Positions 35,165 through 43,436 of a stretch of 64,000 nt of DNA are shown one piece after another; within the stretch, counting starts at the first letter, position 1; each line of letters opens with the position of its first letter. Source of the DNA: Nostoc sp. T09 (GTDB lineage: Bacteria; Cyanobacteriota; Cyanobacteriia; Cyanobacteriales; Nostocaceae). The position numbers and the translations under genes are program-made. The notes under the pieces are model-generated. The model worked only from the letters and a program-made list of their open reading frames with translations, was not told where the DNA came from and searched no databases. Where the stretch lies: positions 1-64,000 of the forward strand of contig NZ_MTAV01000131.1 in the NCBI RefSeq assembly GCF_002154695.1, written 5' to 3'.

Positions 35165-35359
35165 ATTTGAGTAGTTAATTATGCACAGCGTCTTATACCG
35201 CATCAATGCAGTGTGCCAAGTTAAATAATCAATTATAGACAGAATATATACTGAGCTACATGGTTAAATTTAAACCTTACATGAAAATTGAATGAGGCTG
35301 GTTTTCGATTTAGCAACAAAATTCCAAGACATTCTCTATTGAGACGCGTGCAAGCAGAC

Positions 35360-35399
35360 CGATGCATTAATATAACAAGCCGATGCAACTCAATTGCAG
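35360..35399. repeat. Solitary 42-bp repeat unit
   Basis: The sequence CGATGCATTAATATAACAAG followed by CCGATGCAACTCAATTGCAG equals one double unit of the array at 47466-47707. It lies alone in the intergenic stretch between the CHAT gene and the pnkp 3' array. TGCAACTCAATTGCA is almost an inverted repeat. No coding role is seen. Confidence 0.6.
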
Positions 35400-35455
35400 A
35401 GAACTTATGCAGCGTTTTGACACTATATATAGCGGTTTTGGTTGAGCACTCTTGA

Positions 35456-35476
35456 GGGCACGGCACTGCCGTGCCC
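35456..35476. repeat. Short GC-rich hairpin
   Basis: GGGCACGGCA, a single C, then TGCCGTGCCC form a perfect 10-bp inverted repeat. The style matches a dispersed cyanobacterial hairpin often found between genes. It is followed by CCTAC rather than a T-run on the plus strand, so a simple terminator is not supported. Confidence 0.6.
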
Positions 35477-35531
35477 CTACCCATGTGTGTATTTTTGTAA
35501 TCTCCAATCCACAGGGGTAATCATATTGCCA

Positions 35532-35806
35532 CCTCATGCAATTCAATTGCAGGTCGATGTTTTGTTATAACAAGTCGATTTTTTGCTGTAACAGGTCGAT
35601 TTTTTGTTATAAAAGTTGATGTTTTACTACAACAAATCGATTCTTTGCTATAACAAGTCGATGTTTTGTTATAACAAGTCGATGTTTTGTTATAACAAAT
35701 CGATTTTTTGCTATAACAAATCGATTCTTTGCTATAACAAATCGATGTTTTACTATAACAAATCGATTTTTTGCTATAAAATGCAATCAAATTGCAGGGC
35801 GATGTA
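35532..35806. repeat. Tandem array of about eleven 21-bp units
   Basis: From 35554 a 21-bp unit of the type TCGATGTTTTGTTATAACAA repeats about eleven times with small changes (TTTTTTGCTATAACAAA variants). Several units contain the palindrome TTGTTATAACAA. The array is flanked on both sides by TGCAATTCAATTGCA-like sequences. It ends at 35806 against the stop codon of pnkp; GATGTATTAA of the last unit supplies that TAA. Units are contiguous with no spacers, so it is not CRISPR. Because 21 is divisible by 3, both strands are open and spell seven-residue repeats. Confidence 0.8.
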
Positions 35807-38393
35807 TTAAAGTCGTGGATCTACTGGTTCGCTCTCCAATGCTAAAATGCCGAAAACGCATTCATGGACGCGACGCAGTGGGGTATTGTTGACGAATCGC
35901 TCTAATGCTTCCACACCAAGAGCAAATTCGCGCATAGCTAGAGAACGTTTCAGGGATAACCCCCGTTGACGCAGGCGTTCTAGATTCTCTGGGCTAGAGT
36001 ATTCTGGGCCGTAGATAATACGCAGATATTCCTGTCCGCGACATTTCACCGCTGGTTGTACAATCCCCCGGCTACCTTGGACGATGTATTGCATGGGTTT
36101 GACTACCATTCCTTCTCCCCCAGCTTTGGTGAGTTCTTCCCACCAATGAACACCTTCGGCTTGGCTACTAGGATCTGTTAAATCGATGATTTTGTAAGCA
36201 GTGGCGAGGAGTAAAGCTGGATCGGCTTGGCAGATTTTGGCAACTTGTTTCCATGTGCCAACGGTGGTCTTTATCAATATGCACGGCTCCTTCTGTTGCT
36301 AGGATGTGGAAAGGAGCCAGCTTTAACTGAGAAATATCGGTGACAGACCAGCAGTAACGGCGATAAGCTGCAACATATTGATGCGCCATGTCTGCGCGTT
36401 GTTGGTAATGGCTGAGTTGGCTAGTAACTTCCACACCGCGATCGCTTGCTTGTTGTAACAAAGATACCGCATCATTAAGAGCAAGGCGTGATGCTACTCC
36501 CACAGGTGCATACTGCGATCGCAATAATCCCTGCGCTTTCGCTGACCAAGGCATTAATTCACAATCTAAACATACCCAGTCGGTATTAAATGTTTCCCAA
36601 AAACCGCTTTCAGATAGGGCTGCATTTACCCGCGCTAGGAGTTCTGCTTCTAATGCTAAATCATCGAAAAATCGCCTTCCGGTGCGAGTGTAGCAAATAC
36701 CGATACCTTCATCCACCACACCAAAGCGTTTCTCCGCGGCAGCCGCATCTCGGCAAACAATCACTACTGCCCGCGAACCCATGTGTTTTTCTTCGCATAC
36801 TACCTCAGCAATTTCTTGGCTTTGGTAATAGTTAAAAGCTTGTGCAGGATGTTCTAACAATCCTGGTAATGAGGATGTCGCCACTGGGGACATGGTGGGA
36901 GGTAAGTAAATCAGCCATTTGGGATTGGCTGCAAACCGACTCATCACTTCTAAGGCTGCGATCGCATTTTCTTCGCGAATGGTAATGTTAGATTGCAGTC
37001 GAGTATTAATGATGCGCTTACCTAAAACATCTTCTATGTGCAAAACGTCATCGAGTTCTTGCTGAGATGTGCGGGTAAAGGTGTTTTGTACCAAAGGTTT
37101 CACAGGTTCGCAGTAAGTACGCGCCGCAGGTACACTCACCAGTTCCCTTTCAGGATAGCGCAGAGCAGTCAATTTACCGCCAAAGACGCAACCTGTATCA
37201 ATATCAATAGTATTATTCAGCCATTCTGCTTCTGGTACAGGAGTATGCCCATATACCACCATTGCTTCACCGCGATACTCACCCGCCCAGTTGTAGCGCA
37301 CAGGTAAGCCAAATTCATCAATCTCCCCTGTACTTTCGCCATACAGGGCGAACTCGCGCACCGCACCAGAACCCCGTCCTTGCATTTCCTGCTTCATCCC
37401 TGCGTGGGCTACGACCAACTGCCCATCATCGAGGAGATAATGACTAACTAGGGAATCTAAAAATTCTCGCAATTCTTTAGTAAACGGTTCCCGCACCGTA
37501 TCAGGTAACGCCTCAATCTCCTGCAAAGTTTGCTCTAAACCATGATTAACCCGGACATTCTTACCGCGTAGTTTCCGCAACAGCTTGTTTTCATGATTAC
37601 CAGGAACACAGATTGCTGTACCTGCTGTCACCATGTTTCGCACTAACTTGACTGTATCTAATATCCGGGGGCCTCGGTCTACCAAATCACCCAAAAACAC
37701 AGCTTTGCGTCCTTGGGGATGGTGGTAAGTGGGAAATTCCCATAAAGAAGATGAGGAAGCAAATTCTCCCTTGTCCTTCACATACCCCAACTGTTGCAAT
37801 AACGCTTCGAGTTCATCGCCGCAGCCGTGAATGTCACCGATGATATCAAAGGGGCCGTGTTCGTGTTTCAGGTTATTCCACAGTCGTTGACGTTCAATTT
37901 CAACTGATTCTATTTCTTCCAGAGATTTGAGAGTGTAGACATAGCGGAAGCCTTCTTTTTCTAAACCCCGTAGAGAACGCCGCAACATTTGGCTATGACG
38001 ACGCACGACATGGGGGCCAAAATTGCGATCGCTTCTTTGTTGGTTGCGTTCGTGACATAATTCTTCTGGTAGGTCGAGAACGATTGCGATCGCAAAGCAA
38101 TGATAATCTCGTGCCATTTGCAGCAAATGTTTGCGGTCTTCCATCTGCACGTTAGTAGCATCGATTACAGTTAATTTACCTGCTGCTAATCGTTTAGCGG
38201 CGATAAAGTGCAGCACCGCAAAAGCATCACCAGAAACAGATTGATTATTTTCATCATTAGAAACCAAGCCGCGACAGAAATCTGAAGATAGGACTTCAAA
38301 GACTTGAAAATGTCGGCGTGCAAAGGTTGATTTACCGGAACCAGAAGCACCGATAAGGACAATTAAAGAAAGTTCGGGGATAGTGATTTTCAT
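35807..38393 (-). pseudogene. pnkp: Polynucleotide kinase-phosphatase-ligase (Pnkp) with a +1 frameshift
   Basis: Bacterial Pnkp heals and seals broken RNA. The kinase P-loop is GASGSGKST (residues 15-23). The metallophosphatase has GDIHGCGDELEALL, GDLVDRGP and GNHENK. The ligase nucleotidyl Lys lies in KHMGSRAVVIVCRD (near 536). At 36245-36246 one extra T (plus strand) shifts the frame after RWHMET, giving a 741-residue product with a junk tail. The other frame resumes VAKICQADPALLLATAYKII and carries GGEGMVVKP, a ligase motif, to the TAA at 35807. Removing one base gives 861 codons, the usual family length. This may be a real mutation, a slip site or a sequencing error. Confidence 0.9.
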
Positions 38394-38430
38394 AGTTATT
38401 AGTAATTAGTCATTTGTTAGTAAATTATTT

Positions 38431-38567
38431 GTAGGGTGTGTTATGCCGTAGGCTAACGCACCTTGATTTTTGACTGAAAAATACTCAGGACTCAGCACTG
38501 ATTTGTTGACGGTGCGTTGCGCTGCGCGACAACACACCCTACTGAAAAATACTCAGGACTCAGCACT
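38431..38567. repeat. Inverted repeat plus 27-bp direct duplication
   Basis: GTAGGGTGTGTT (38431-38442) and AACACACCCTAC (38531-38542) are perfect 12-bp inverted repeats bounding about 112 bp. Inside and across the right end lies a 27-bp direct duplication starting ACTGAAAAATACTCAGGACT, at 38473-38499 and 38541-38567. The second copy contains the stop codon and last residues of the Thg1-like gene. Related GTAGGGTGCGTTA hairpins occur near 58258. Confidence 0.65.
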
Positions 38568-39317
38568 AACTAATTCGGCAATAAATTTGCTGTATTCATC
38601 CTTCATTGGTAAGTCTAAATCTCGCCGGATGCGTCGCCGTGATGCTGGAACAATTTCACCTTTAATTGGGTTAAATCCTTGCTTTTCGTATTCTTCCCAA
38701 TAAATGCCTACACCTCGTTTATGCCAATTAGGAAGCTGATTAAAATTAATTCCATGTTGGAATAACAATTCGTTTTTATCAGCAACAGATAACCCCTTCA
38801 TCATGCTGGTTGCTGTTGTAGCATTTTTCCCATCTCGACGTAAACACCAATAGCAATGAGCATTTAGCGCATTTCTGTGAGCATCCTCATTTCGCCAGCG
38901 AAAATAATTCACTACTTCTTCTTTGTTGGGAAGCTGAGAAATCCGACAATCAAAGCAGGCTAAAGCACCTAACAGTACTGAAAATTTAGCGCTGGCTTCA
39001 CCTGCTAAAACTGAATTGAGCTTTCTTAATTTACGGCTGAAAGTGGTTTCGTTGTGAGCAAAAAGTAGAGAGATTTCATCACTTTGGGTATAACCATAAA
39101 TGATATCGATGCCACAATTCATCAAATGTTCGACTGTTTCTAGCATCAAATCGCGAAAGCGGGTATCAAAAGGAGCCTCAAATTGATGCACTTCTTTTGT
39201 TAGTCGGGTAAAGCCGCGTCCATCCAATCTAGCAACTATATAAAGTCCCGGTAACACACAATGATCGTGTGCTGTTTCAAATACCCGCATTCTGCTATCA
39301 AGTTCATCAAATTTCAC
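38553..39317 (-). CDS. Thg1-like 3'-5' RNA polymerase (tRNAHis guanylyltransferase family)
   Basis: About 254 residues from the GTG at 39317, which has GAGGA eight bases upstream; a TTG at 39335 is the alternative. The palm-like catalytic core has the two metal-binding carboxylates in ARLDGRGFTRL and YTQSDEISLLF, then SAKFSVLLGALACFDCRI and the helical WRNEDAHRNALNAHCYW. Thg1-like proteins add nucleotides in the 3'-to-5' direction and can repair truncated RNA 5' ends. Its position between Pnkp and Hen1 genes supports RNA repair. The last four residues (SAES) come from a duplicated repeat. Confidence 0.9.
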   Translation of the reverse strand: MKFDELDSRMRVFETAHDHCVLPGLYIVARLDGRGFTRLTKEVHQFEAPFDTRFRDLMLETVEHLMNCGIDIIYGYTQSDEISLLFAHNETTFSRKLRKLNSVLAGEASAKFSVLLGALACFDCRISQLPNKEEVVNYFRWRNEDAHRNALNAHCYWCLRRDGKNATTATSMMKGLSVADKNELLFQHGINFNQLPNWHKRGVGIYWEEYEKQGFNPIKGEIVPASRRRIRRDLDLPMKDEYSKFIAELVSAES

Positions 39318-39756
39318 GGTTACATTCCTCAACAATAAATAAATTATTTAATTCAGGTTTAACTGTATAAATGGCATCAAATCCTTCTTCCCAATTCGGC
39401 ACAACTAGCTTTTTGTAAGTTGCTAACAGCCCGCCTAAAGGAACAATTTGTTTAGGCGGTCTCTGGTTGTTTCGTTGCTTACAATCTTCTAATAAAGCTT
39501 GAAAGTAATAACCCACAACCCGGAAACCTTTGGCTTTAGCTGGTGTAATGTAGCGTCTTCTCTCCTCAACAGTGGGATTAGTGTTATCTATTACAAAAGG
39601 CTGTTTAGCCTCTAAACAAGCTAGGAAAATAATTTGCTCTCGATGGCGGGTTTTGAGCATATCCAGGTTAATGCGGATGTGGGTATTAAAGAAGCGATCG
39701 CGATAAAAAGTAGATTTACCTGCTCCTTGGATGCCTATAAATATGATTGCTTCCAT
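39307..39756 (-). CDS. Small P-loop kinase in the RNA-repair cluster
   Basis: A 149-residue protein with Walker A IFIGIQGAGKSTFYRDRF at the N-terminus and INLDMLKTRHRE, VIDNTNPTVEERRRYI and LEDCKQRNNQRP. This is the layout of a polynucleotide-kinase-like (Pnkp/Zeta/AAA_33) fold with its lid Arg residues. It overlaps the Thg1-like start by about 11 bp, so the two are co-translated. Pnkp next door already has a 5'-kinase domain, so this may phosphorylate a different RNA end or another substrate. Confidence 0.82.
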   Translation of the reverse strand: MEAIIFIGIQGAGKSTFYRDRFFNTHIRINLDMLKTRHREQIIFLACLEAKQPFVIDNTNPTVEERRRYITPAKAKGFRVVGYYFQALLEDCKQRNNQRPPKQIVPLGGLLATYKKLVVPNWEEGFDAIYTVKPELNNLFIVEECNREI

Positions 39757-39857
39757 TCATCTGTGGTTCTTAAATTATGAAAATCTCACGCAGAGACGCA
39801 GAGACGCAGAGAGTATGAGAGTCGGAAGTTCCCTTCTGCTCCCTGCCTCCTGCATTA

Positions 39858-41240
39858 TTAACAATTAAACACCGCCATTTGTGTAGGTGAACCTACTTCT
39901 GTATCTTCTGTGCCTACAGATTGAAATTCCACAGCATAACCAAATCTTTCTGCTACTTGATTTGCCCAATTTTGAAACTCTAACCGCGTCCATTCAAAGC
40001 GGTGGTCTTTATGTCGCAGTTTGCCAGCGGGGAGGTTTTCAAATTTAACGTTGTACTCAATGTTTGGTGTTGTCACTATTACTGTTTTTGGACGTGCAAA
40101 CTCAAATAAAACTCGCTCAAAAGCTCCTAAACGCGGTAAATCTAGATGCTCAATTACCTCAATTACTGTAGCAGCATCGTAACCTTTGAAGCGTTTATCT
40201 TGATAAGTAAGCGCACTTTGAATTAGTTGTAAACGTTCCCACTGATTACGGGGAAGGCGCAGGCGGTCTAATCGTTCTTGAGCAATTTCTAATGCCCTGT
40301 AGGAAACATCTACACCTGTGATTTTTTCAAAAAAGCTATCTTGGAGCAAGATTTTCACAAGATTACCTTGACCGCAACCTAAATCTATTAATCGCTTGGC
40401 ATTACTTTGTTTTAAAGCAGCAATTACAGCATTCATCCGCTGCTGATTCAAGCTAATGGGCTTTTCTACCGCCGCTTCTTCCTCAGCATGACTTTCTTCA
40501 GCGCTGTCGGGATCGGGATTATCTTCTTCTGCGAGTTGGGCTAAAGCTTCACGAGTTAAGCGATGCTGGCGTTTGAGGTAACGTCTGGTAATTTGCGATC
40601 GCGCTGGATGTCCGGTTAACCAACCTTCGCCATGACGCAGTAACTTTTCTATTTCATCCTCACCTACCCAGTAATGTTTATCGTCATCCAACACGGGAAT
40701 CAACACATAAAGATGACTCAATAAATCGCTGAGTGGTAATCTATGTTGCAGTTCGACTGTAAAATATTGGCTCTGTCCCCAATCAGGAAATTCATCATCT
40801 AAAGTGTAACTTTGGGCACTAACAGTGTAACCCAACGGTTCAAATAGTTGGCGCAGAAAACTTTCACCACCACGACAGGGTAAGACAGAGATTTTTACAA
40901 CTAAAGGAATGGGAGTTTGTGCAAGTTCTGGTTTATCTTTGCAACGACCTGACAATGCAGTGCTAAATACTTGCGCGATCGCCACACTCAAAAATGAAGA
41001 AGCAACATAAGGGCGATCGCTTACATACTGTTCTAGCCTTGCACCCTTTCCCCGCACTAACTTCACCGGATCGACATCCAACAGCAACGCCGCCATACAG
41101 CGTTCTGGCTGCGCTTGGGGGTAAAAGACGTGCGCCTGTCCAAACGTCAAAGAAAAAGACTGACAACGGTCTGGATGTTTATGTAACAGGTAGCCTAACT
41201 CGGTTGCTGGGGAGTGTGTAGTTGCGATCGTTAGCAGCAT
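39858..41240 (-). CDS. hen1: 3'-terminal RNA ribose 2'-O-methyltransferase Hen1
   Basis: A 460-residue protein, the first gene of the RNA-repair cluster. The N-terminal half (about 1-235) is the bacterial Hen1 N-domain that in studied systems supports Pnkp ligation (AALLLDVDPVKLVRG, PVLDDDKHYWVGEDEIEKLL). An acidic linker (EEDNPDPDSAEESHAEEEAA) leads to the methyltransferase with LIDLGCGQGNLVKIL. The manganese-binding set is EVIEHL and the later His in KDHRFEWTRLEF. It methylates the 2'-OH at the 3' end of cleaved RNA before sealing, which protects repaired RNA from recleavage. Confidence 0.93.
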   Translation of the reverse strand: MLLTIATTHSPATELGYLLHKHPDRCQSFSLTFGQAHVFYPQAQPERCMAALLLDVDPVKLVRGKGARLEQYVSDRPYVASSFLSVAIAQVFSTALSGRCKDKPELAQTPIPLVVKISVLPCRGGESFLRQLFEPLGYTVSAQSYTLDDEFPDWGQSQYFTVELQHRLPLSDLLSHLYVLIPVLDDDKHYWVGEDEIEKLLRHGEGWLTGHPARSQITRRYLKRQHRLTREALAQLAEEDNPDPDSAEESHAEEEAAVEKPISLNQQRMNAVIAALKQSNAKRLIDLGCGQGNLVKILLQDSFFEKITGVDVSYRALEIAQERLDRLRLPRNQWERLQLIQSALTYQDKRFKGYDAATVIEVIEHLDLPRLGAFERVLFEFARPKTVIVTTPNIEYNVKFENLPAGKLRHKDHRFEWTRLEFQNWANQVAERFGYAVEFQSVGTEDTEVGSPTQMAVFNC

Positions 41241-41394
41241 TCAACTATATCTATCTTTAAAAGATGGGAATAATTAATTAATACTGTTTTAGGTTACGCG
41301 ATTACGGAAAAAAATGGTGGTGTTGTAGCGGAATGTGAAGTTAGTAGTTGTACTGAATTTTTACAATATGTGACAAAAAGAATATTATTCACAA

Positions 41395-41487
41395 ATGATG
41401 GACATCAAGGGGAAATCTTATCCTATTCTTACAGTTATTTTTGCTATAACTATACTGGTTGGTATAGGATTATTATTCACTTTTTGA
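41395..41487 (+). CDS. Possible 30-residue single-span membrane peptide
   Basis: ATGATG at 41395 opens a frame ending at TGA 41485-41487. It encodes MMDIKGKSYPILTVIFAIT followed by ILVGIGLLFTF, a positively charged start and one membrane helix. No ribosome-binding site is obvious and there is no partner gene. It could be a real small protein or chance AT-rich DNA. Confidence 0.3.
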   Translation: MMDIKGKSYPILTVIFAITILVGIGLLFTF

Positions 41488-41533
41488 AATATATAGTAAT
41501 CCGGTTGGAGTTTTGAAAAAATATTGCGTATCT

Positions 41534-41588
41534 GTAGAGTGGGCATTGCCCACAACATCTGATTTTTAGTGGACAATGCTCACCCTAC
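41534..41588. repeat. Imperfect hairpin repeat upstream of a secreted-protein gene
   Basis: GTAGAGTGGGCATTGCCCAC and GTGGACAATGCTCACCCTAC form long arms with three mismatches around a short AT-rich loop. A related single arm GTAGGGTAAGCATTGCCCAC lies near 61982. It resembles dispersed intergenic hairpins of cyanobacteria and lies about 30 bp before the start of the next gene. Confidence 0.55.
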
Positions 41589-41618
41589 ACTTAACATTAA
41601 TTTTTGAGAAAATTTAGT

Positions 41619-42056
41619 ATGAAATATTCAGTTCTATTTTTCTTAGTTATCATTAGTGCGATCGCCGGAAGCAAAAGTGCCTATGCTCAACAAGAAAATC
41701 TATTTCCCACAAGGATAAAACCCAATCAGCCTGCTGTTATAGTACCTACAACAGATGAACCCAATCAGGCGGCTGATTTACTAACAGAAGGTGCAACAAT
41801 TGATAGCAAGTGGAAAAATGTTATCATCCCAACTAATAATCTCATCCCAAATAACAACAGAATTACAGTAGTGCAGGAGCAAGGATGCCGAAAAATGAAT
41901 CCTTTGGAATTTTTGGAAGATCCAGCAGCGGCCTTTGAAAAATGTCAGCAGCTAAATAATAATCAAACTCCTCCTCCTAGAAGCAGCGAACCAATTGAAT
42001 ATTTAAAAGTGCCTAAACTTGATTCTGGTATTAGTGTGACTGTCACTCAATTTTGA
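41619..42056 (+). CDS. Hypothetical exported protein
   Basis: A 145-residue protein from the ATG at 41619. A clear signal peptide (YSVLFFLVIISAIAG, cleaved after SAYAQ) precedes a hydrophilic Asn-, Pro- and Gln-rich chain. There is one Cys pair, in EQGCRKMNP and FEKCQQLN, that could form a disulfide. The C-terminus alternates beta residues (ISVTVTQF). No known family was recognised. It probably resides in the periplasm or outside the cell. Confidence 0.6.
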   Translation: MKYSVLFFLVIISAIAGSKSAYAQQENLFPTRIKPNQPAVIVPTTDEPNQAADLLTEGATIDSKWKNVIIPTNNLIPNNNRITVVQEQGCRKMNPLEFLEDPAAAFEKCQQLNNNQTPPPRSSEPIEYLKVPKLDSGISVTVTQF

Positions 42057-42162
42057 TCTCGGCAGTTTCCTGGCAAATATCAATTAGAAAAATCTACCTT
42101 GCTAGGACTCATCTGGCAATCTTAAATCATGATTGCCTATTGCCTGCGTCTAGAGCAAGTTA

Positions 42163-42246
42163 ATATAGGACTCATATTTGATTTTTGAAAAAAACTCAGT
42201 ACAGTTTTATTCCCCTTCTTCCCTGTTCCCTGTTCCCTCCCTATAG
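42163..42246. mobile_element. MITE-like element, right-end-deleted copy
   Basis: The first 75 bp match the element at 19705-19820 almost base for base (ATAGGACTCATATTTGAT, the A-run, the TTCCCTGTTCCCTG run). It then jumps from CCCTCCCTA to TAG. About 35 bp including the right inverted repeat are lost, as if by recombination between short CTA repeats. Confidence 0.65.
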
Positions 42247-42474
42247 ACAAAGAATTAAACTTACACAGCGGATTTCAGGTTGGTGAAGTAGAAATATTGT
42301 CAAGTGCTATCTCCTAGGCTAAAGCACCTCTAATCGCTTAGAGAAAAAGATGGGAATATTAGACCTGCCTTGAAAATAGAGGCTGAAACAACGCAAAATC
42401 GTTCCAAGATCATTTTCATTGTTCCTTGTGAGCGCAGCTCATGAAGTCTCTTGCAAAAATAGTTTTGTACTCTT

Positions 42475-42532
42475 GGGGGAAAGGGTAAAGGTAAAAGGGA
42501 AAGGGTTTTTTTATCCCTTTACCCTTTCCCCC
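42475..42532. repeat. GA-rich hairpin with 17-bp perfect arms
   Basis: GGGGGAAAGGGTAAAGG (42475-42491) and CCTTTACCCTTTCCCCC (42516-42532) are exact complements with a 24-base loop containing a T-run. A second small inverted repeat GACTTCT-GCA-AGAAGTC follows at about 42545-42561. No gene is present here; an open frame across it is an artefact of the repeat. Confidence 0.6.
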
Positions 42533-42741
42533 TTACCCTTTTCCCGACTTCTGCAAGAAGTCTATTCATTAATCTATCTATTGGTAGAAATATTAAACTA
42601 TTTTGTTCGTTGATTTAATCTACAGAAAGAGCGAATTGATCTAACAACTTATGACGCAAGAACCTCTGCCTTGGGATCGATATAACTGATGAGCCTGATG
42701 AAGTAAAAATAGAATACTAAATCGCAAGAAGATTGTATTCT

Positions 42742-43191
42742 ATGAAACTAAATTATGTAACGAAACGGTTTTCGACTGTAGGACGCTGGATGGCTACAGC
42801 TCTGTTTTGTGTGTCAGCGATCGCATTCGTTTGGCAGGGTGCGTTTTTTGCAAATAACTCCGCAATGGCTGCTCCATCTGCAACCTTGATCGCATCAGCA
42901 GACGCTGGTTCAGAGGTTAAAGGGAAAGCTAGTGAAGATGCTGGACGCGCCAAGAATTTCATCCGCGATACAGCAGATAAAGTTGAGCAAACTGCCAGAG
43001 ATAATGCCAAGCGAGTTGAGCAATCAACAGATAACGATGGTAGTTTTATTGAGCGCAAAGCAAAGAGAGATACCGCTACAATTCACAAAAGAGCAGAAGA
43101 AGATGCAGCTCGGACTGAAAAAGCAGTAGATAACACCAAGAATGTTATTGAACGCACTGTTGATAACATCAAGGACACTTTTAGCAAATAG
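42742..43191 (+). CDS. Hypothetical exported charged helical protein
   Basis: A 149-residue protein from the ATG at 42742, with a purine-rich AAGAAGA upstream. A signal peptide with ALFCVSAIAFVWQGAFF ends near AMAAPSA. The mature chain is almost all alpha-helical and rich in Lys, Asp, Ala and Glu, with loose repeats such as DTADKVEQTARDNAKRVEQ and ERTVDNIKDT. The pattern recalls stress-inducible LEA/CsbD-like proteins, but no family match is claimed. It probably acts in the periplasm. Confidence 0.68.
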   Translation: MKLNYVTKRFSTVGRWMATALFCVSAIAFVWQGAFFANNSAMAAPSATLIASADAGSEVKGKASEDAGRAKNFIRDTADKVEQTARDNAKRVEQSTDNDGSFIERKAKRDTATIHKRAEEDAARTEKAVDNTKNVIERTVDNIKDTFSK

Positions 43192-43239
43192 AGAATAGTT
43201 ATACCGATTCCAAACATCCTTACGAAACATGGATCGGCT

Positions 43240-43267
43240 GTAGAGACGTTATATGCAACGTCTCTAC
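43240..43267. repeat. Hairpin downstream of the charged exported protein
   Basis: GTAGAGACGTT, loop ATATGC, then AACGTCTCTAC form a perfect 11-bp stem 49 bp after the stop codon. The same sequence type is a common dispersed hairpin in cyanobacteria. No T-run follows, so a terminator role is possible but weakly supported. Confidence 0.55.
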
Positions 43268-43296
43268 ATTCAAGCTTTTTCAGCCTTATATTTAAA

Positions 43297-43417
43297 CCAG
43301 AACTCAGAATTCAGAATTTAGAATTCAGAATGCAATCAGTGGAGGATTTAAACCCATTCATTCGCCAGTCGCACAGAATTCAATTGGAGAATTCTGACTT
43401 CTGACTCCTGAATTCTT
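43297..43417. repeat. Degenerate GAATTCAG inverted repeat
   Basis: The left arm has repeated CAGAATTCAGAATTTAG words and the right arm ends with AATTCTGACTTCTGACTCC. The arms are partly complementary and resemble the outer repeat that surrounds the MITE-like element near 19661-19888. No coding content is seen. Confidence 0.4.
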
Positions 43418-43436
43418 TATTGTTAAAATTAGCTAA

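Noticed and set aside
35532-35806. Possible CRISPR array
   Set aside because: Units of 21 bp are contiguous with no unique spacers, and no cas genes are nearby.
35521-35810. Open reading frames on both strands spelling heptapeptide repeats (for example NKSIFCY and CYSKKSI)
   Set aside because: They are a by-product of a 21-bp tandem repeat lacking stops in several frames; no start signal or family support.
42419-42613. 64-codon frame across the GA-rich hairpin
   Set aside because: The translation is low complexity and follows the inverted repeat; no start support.
42651-42689. 12-codon frame MTQEPLPWDRYN
   Set aside because: Too short and no ribosome-binding site; could be a relic but nothing confirms it.
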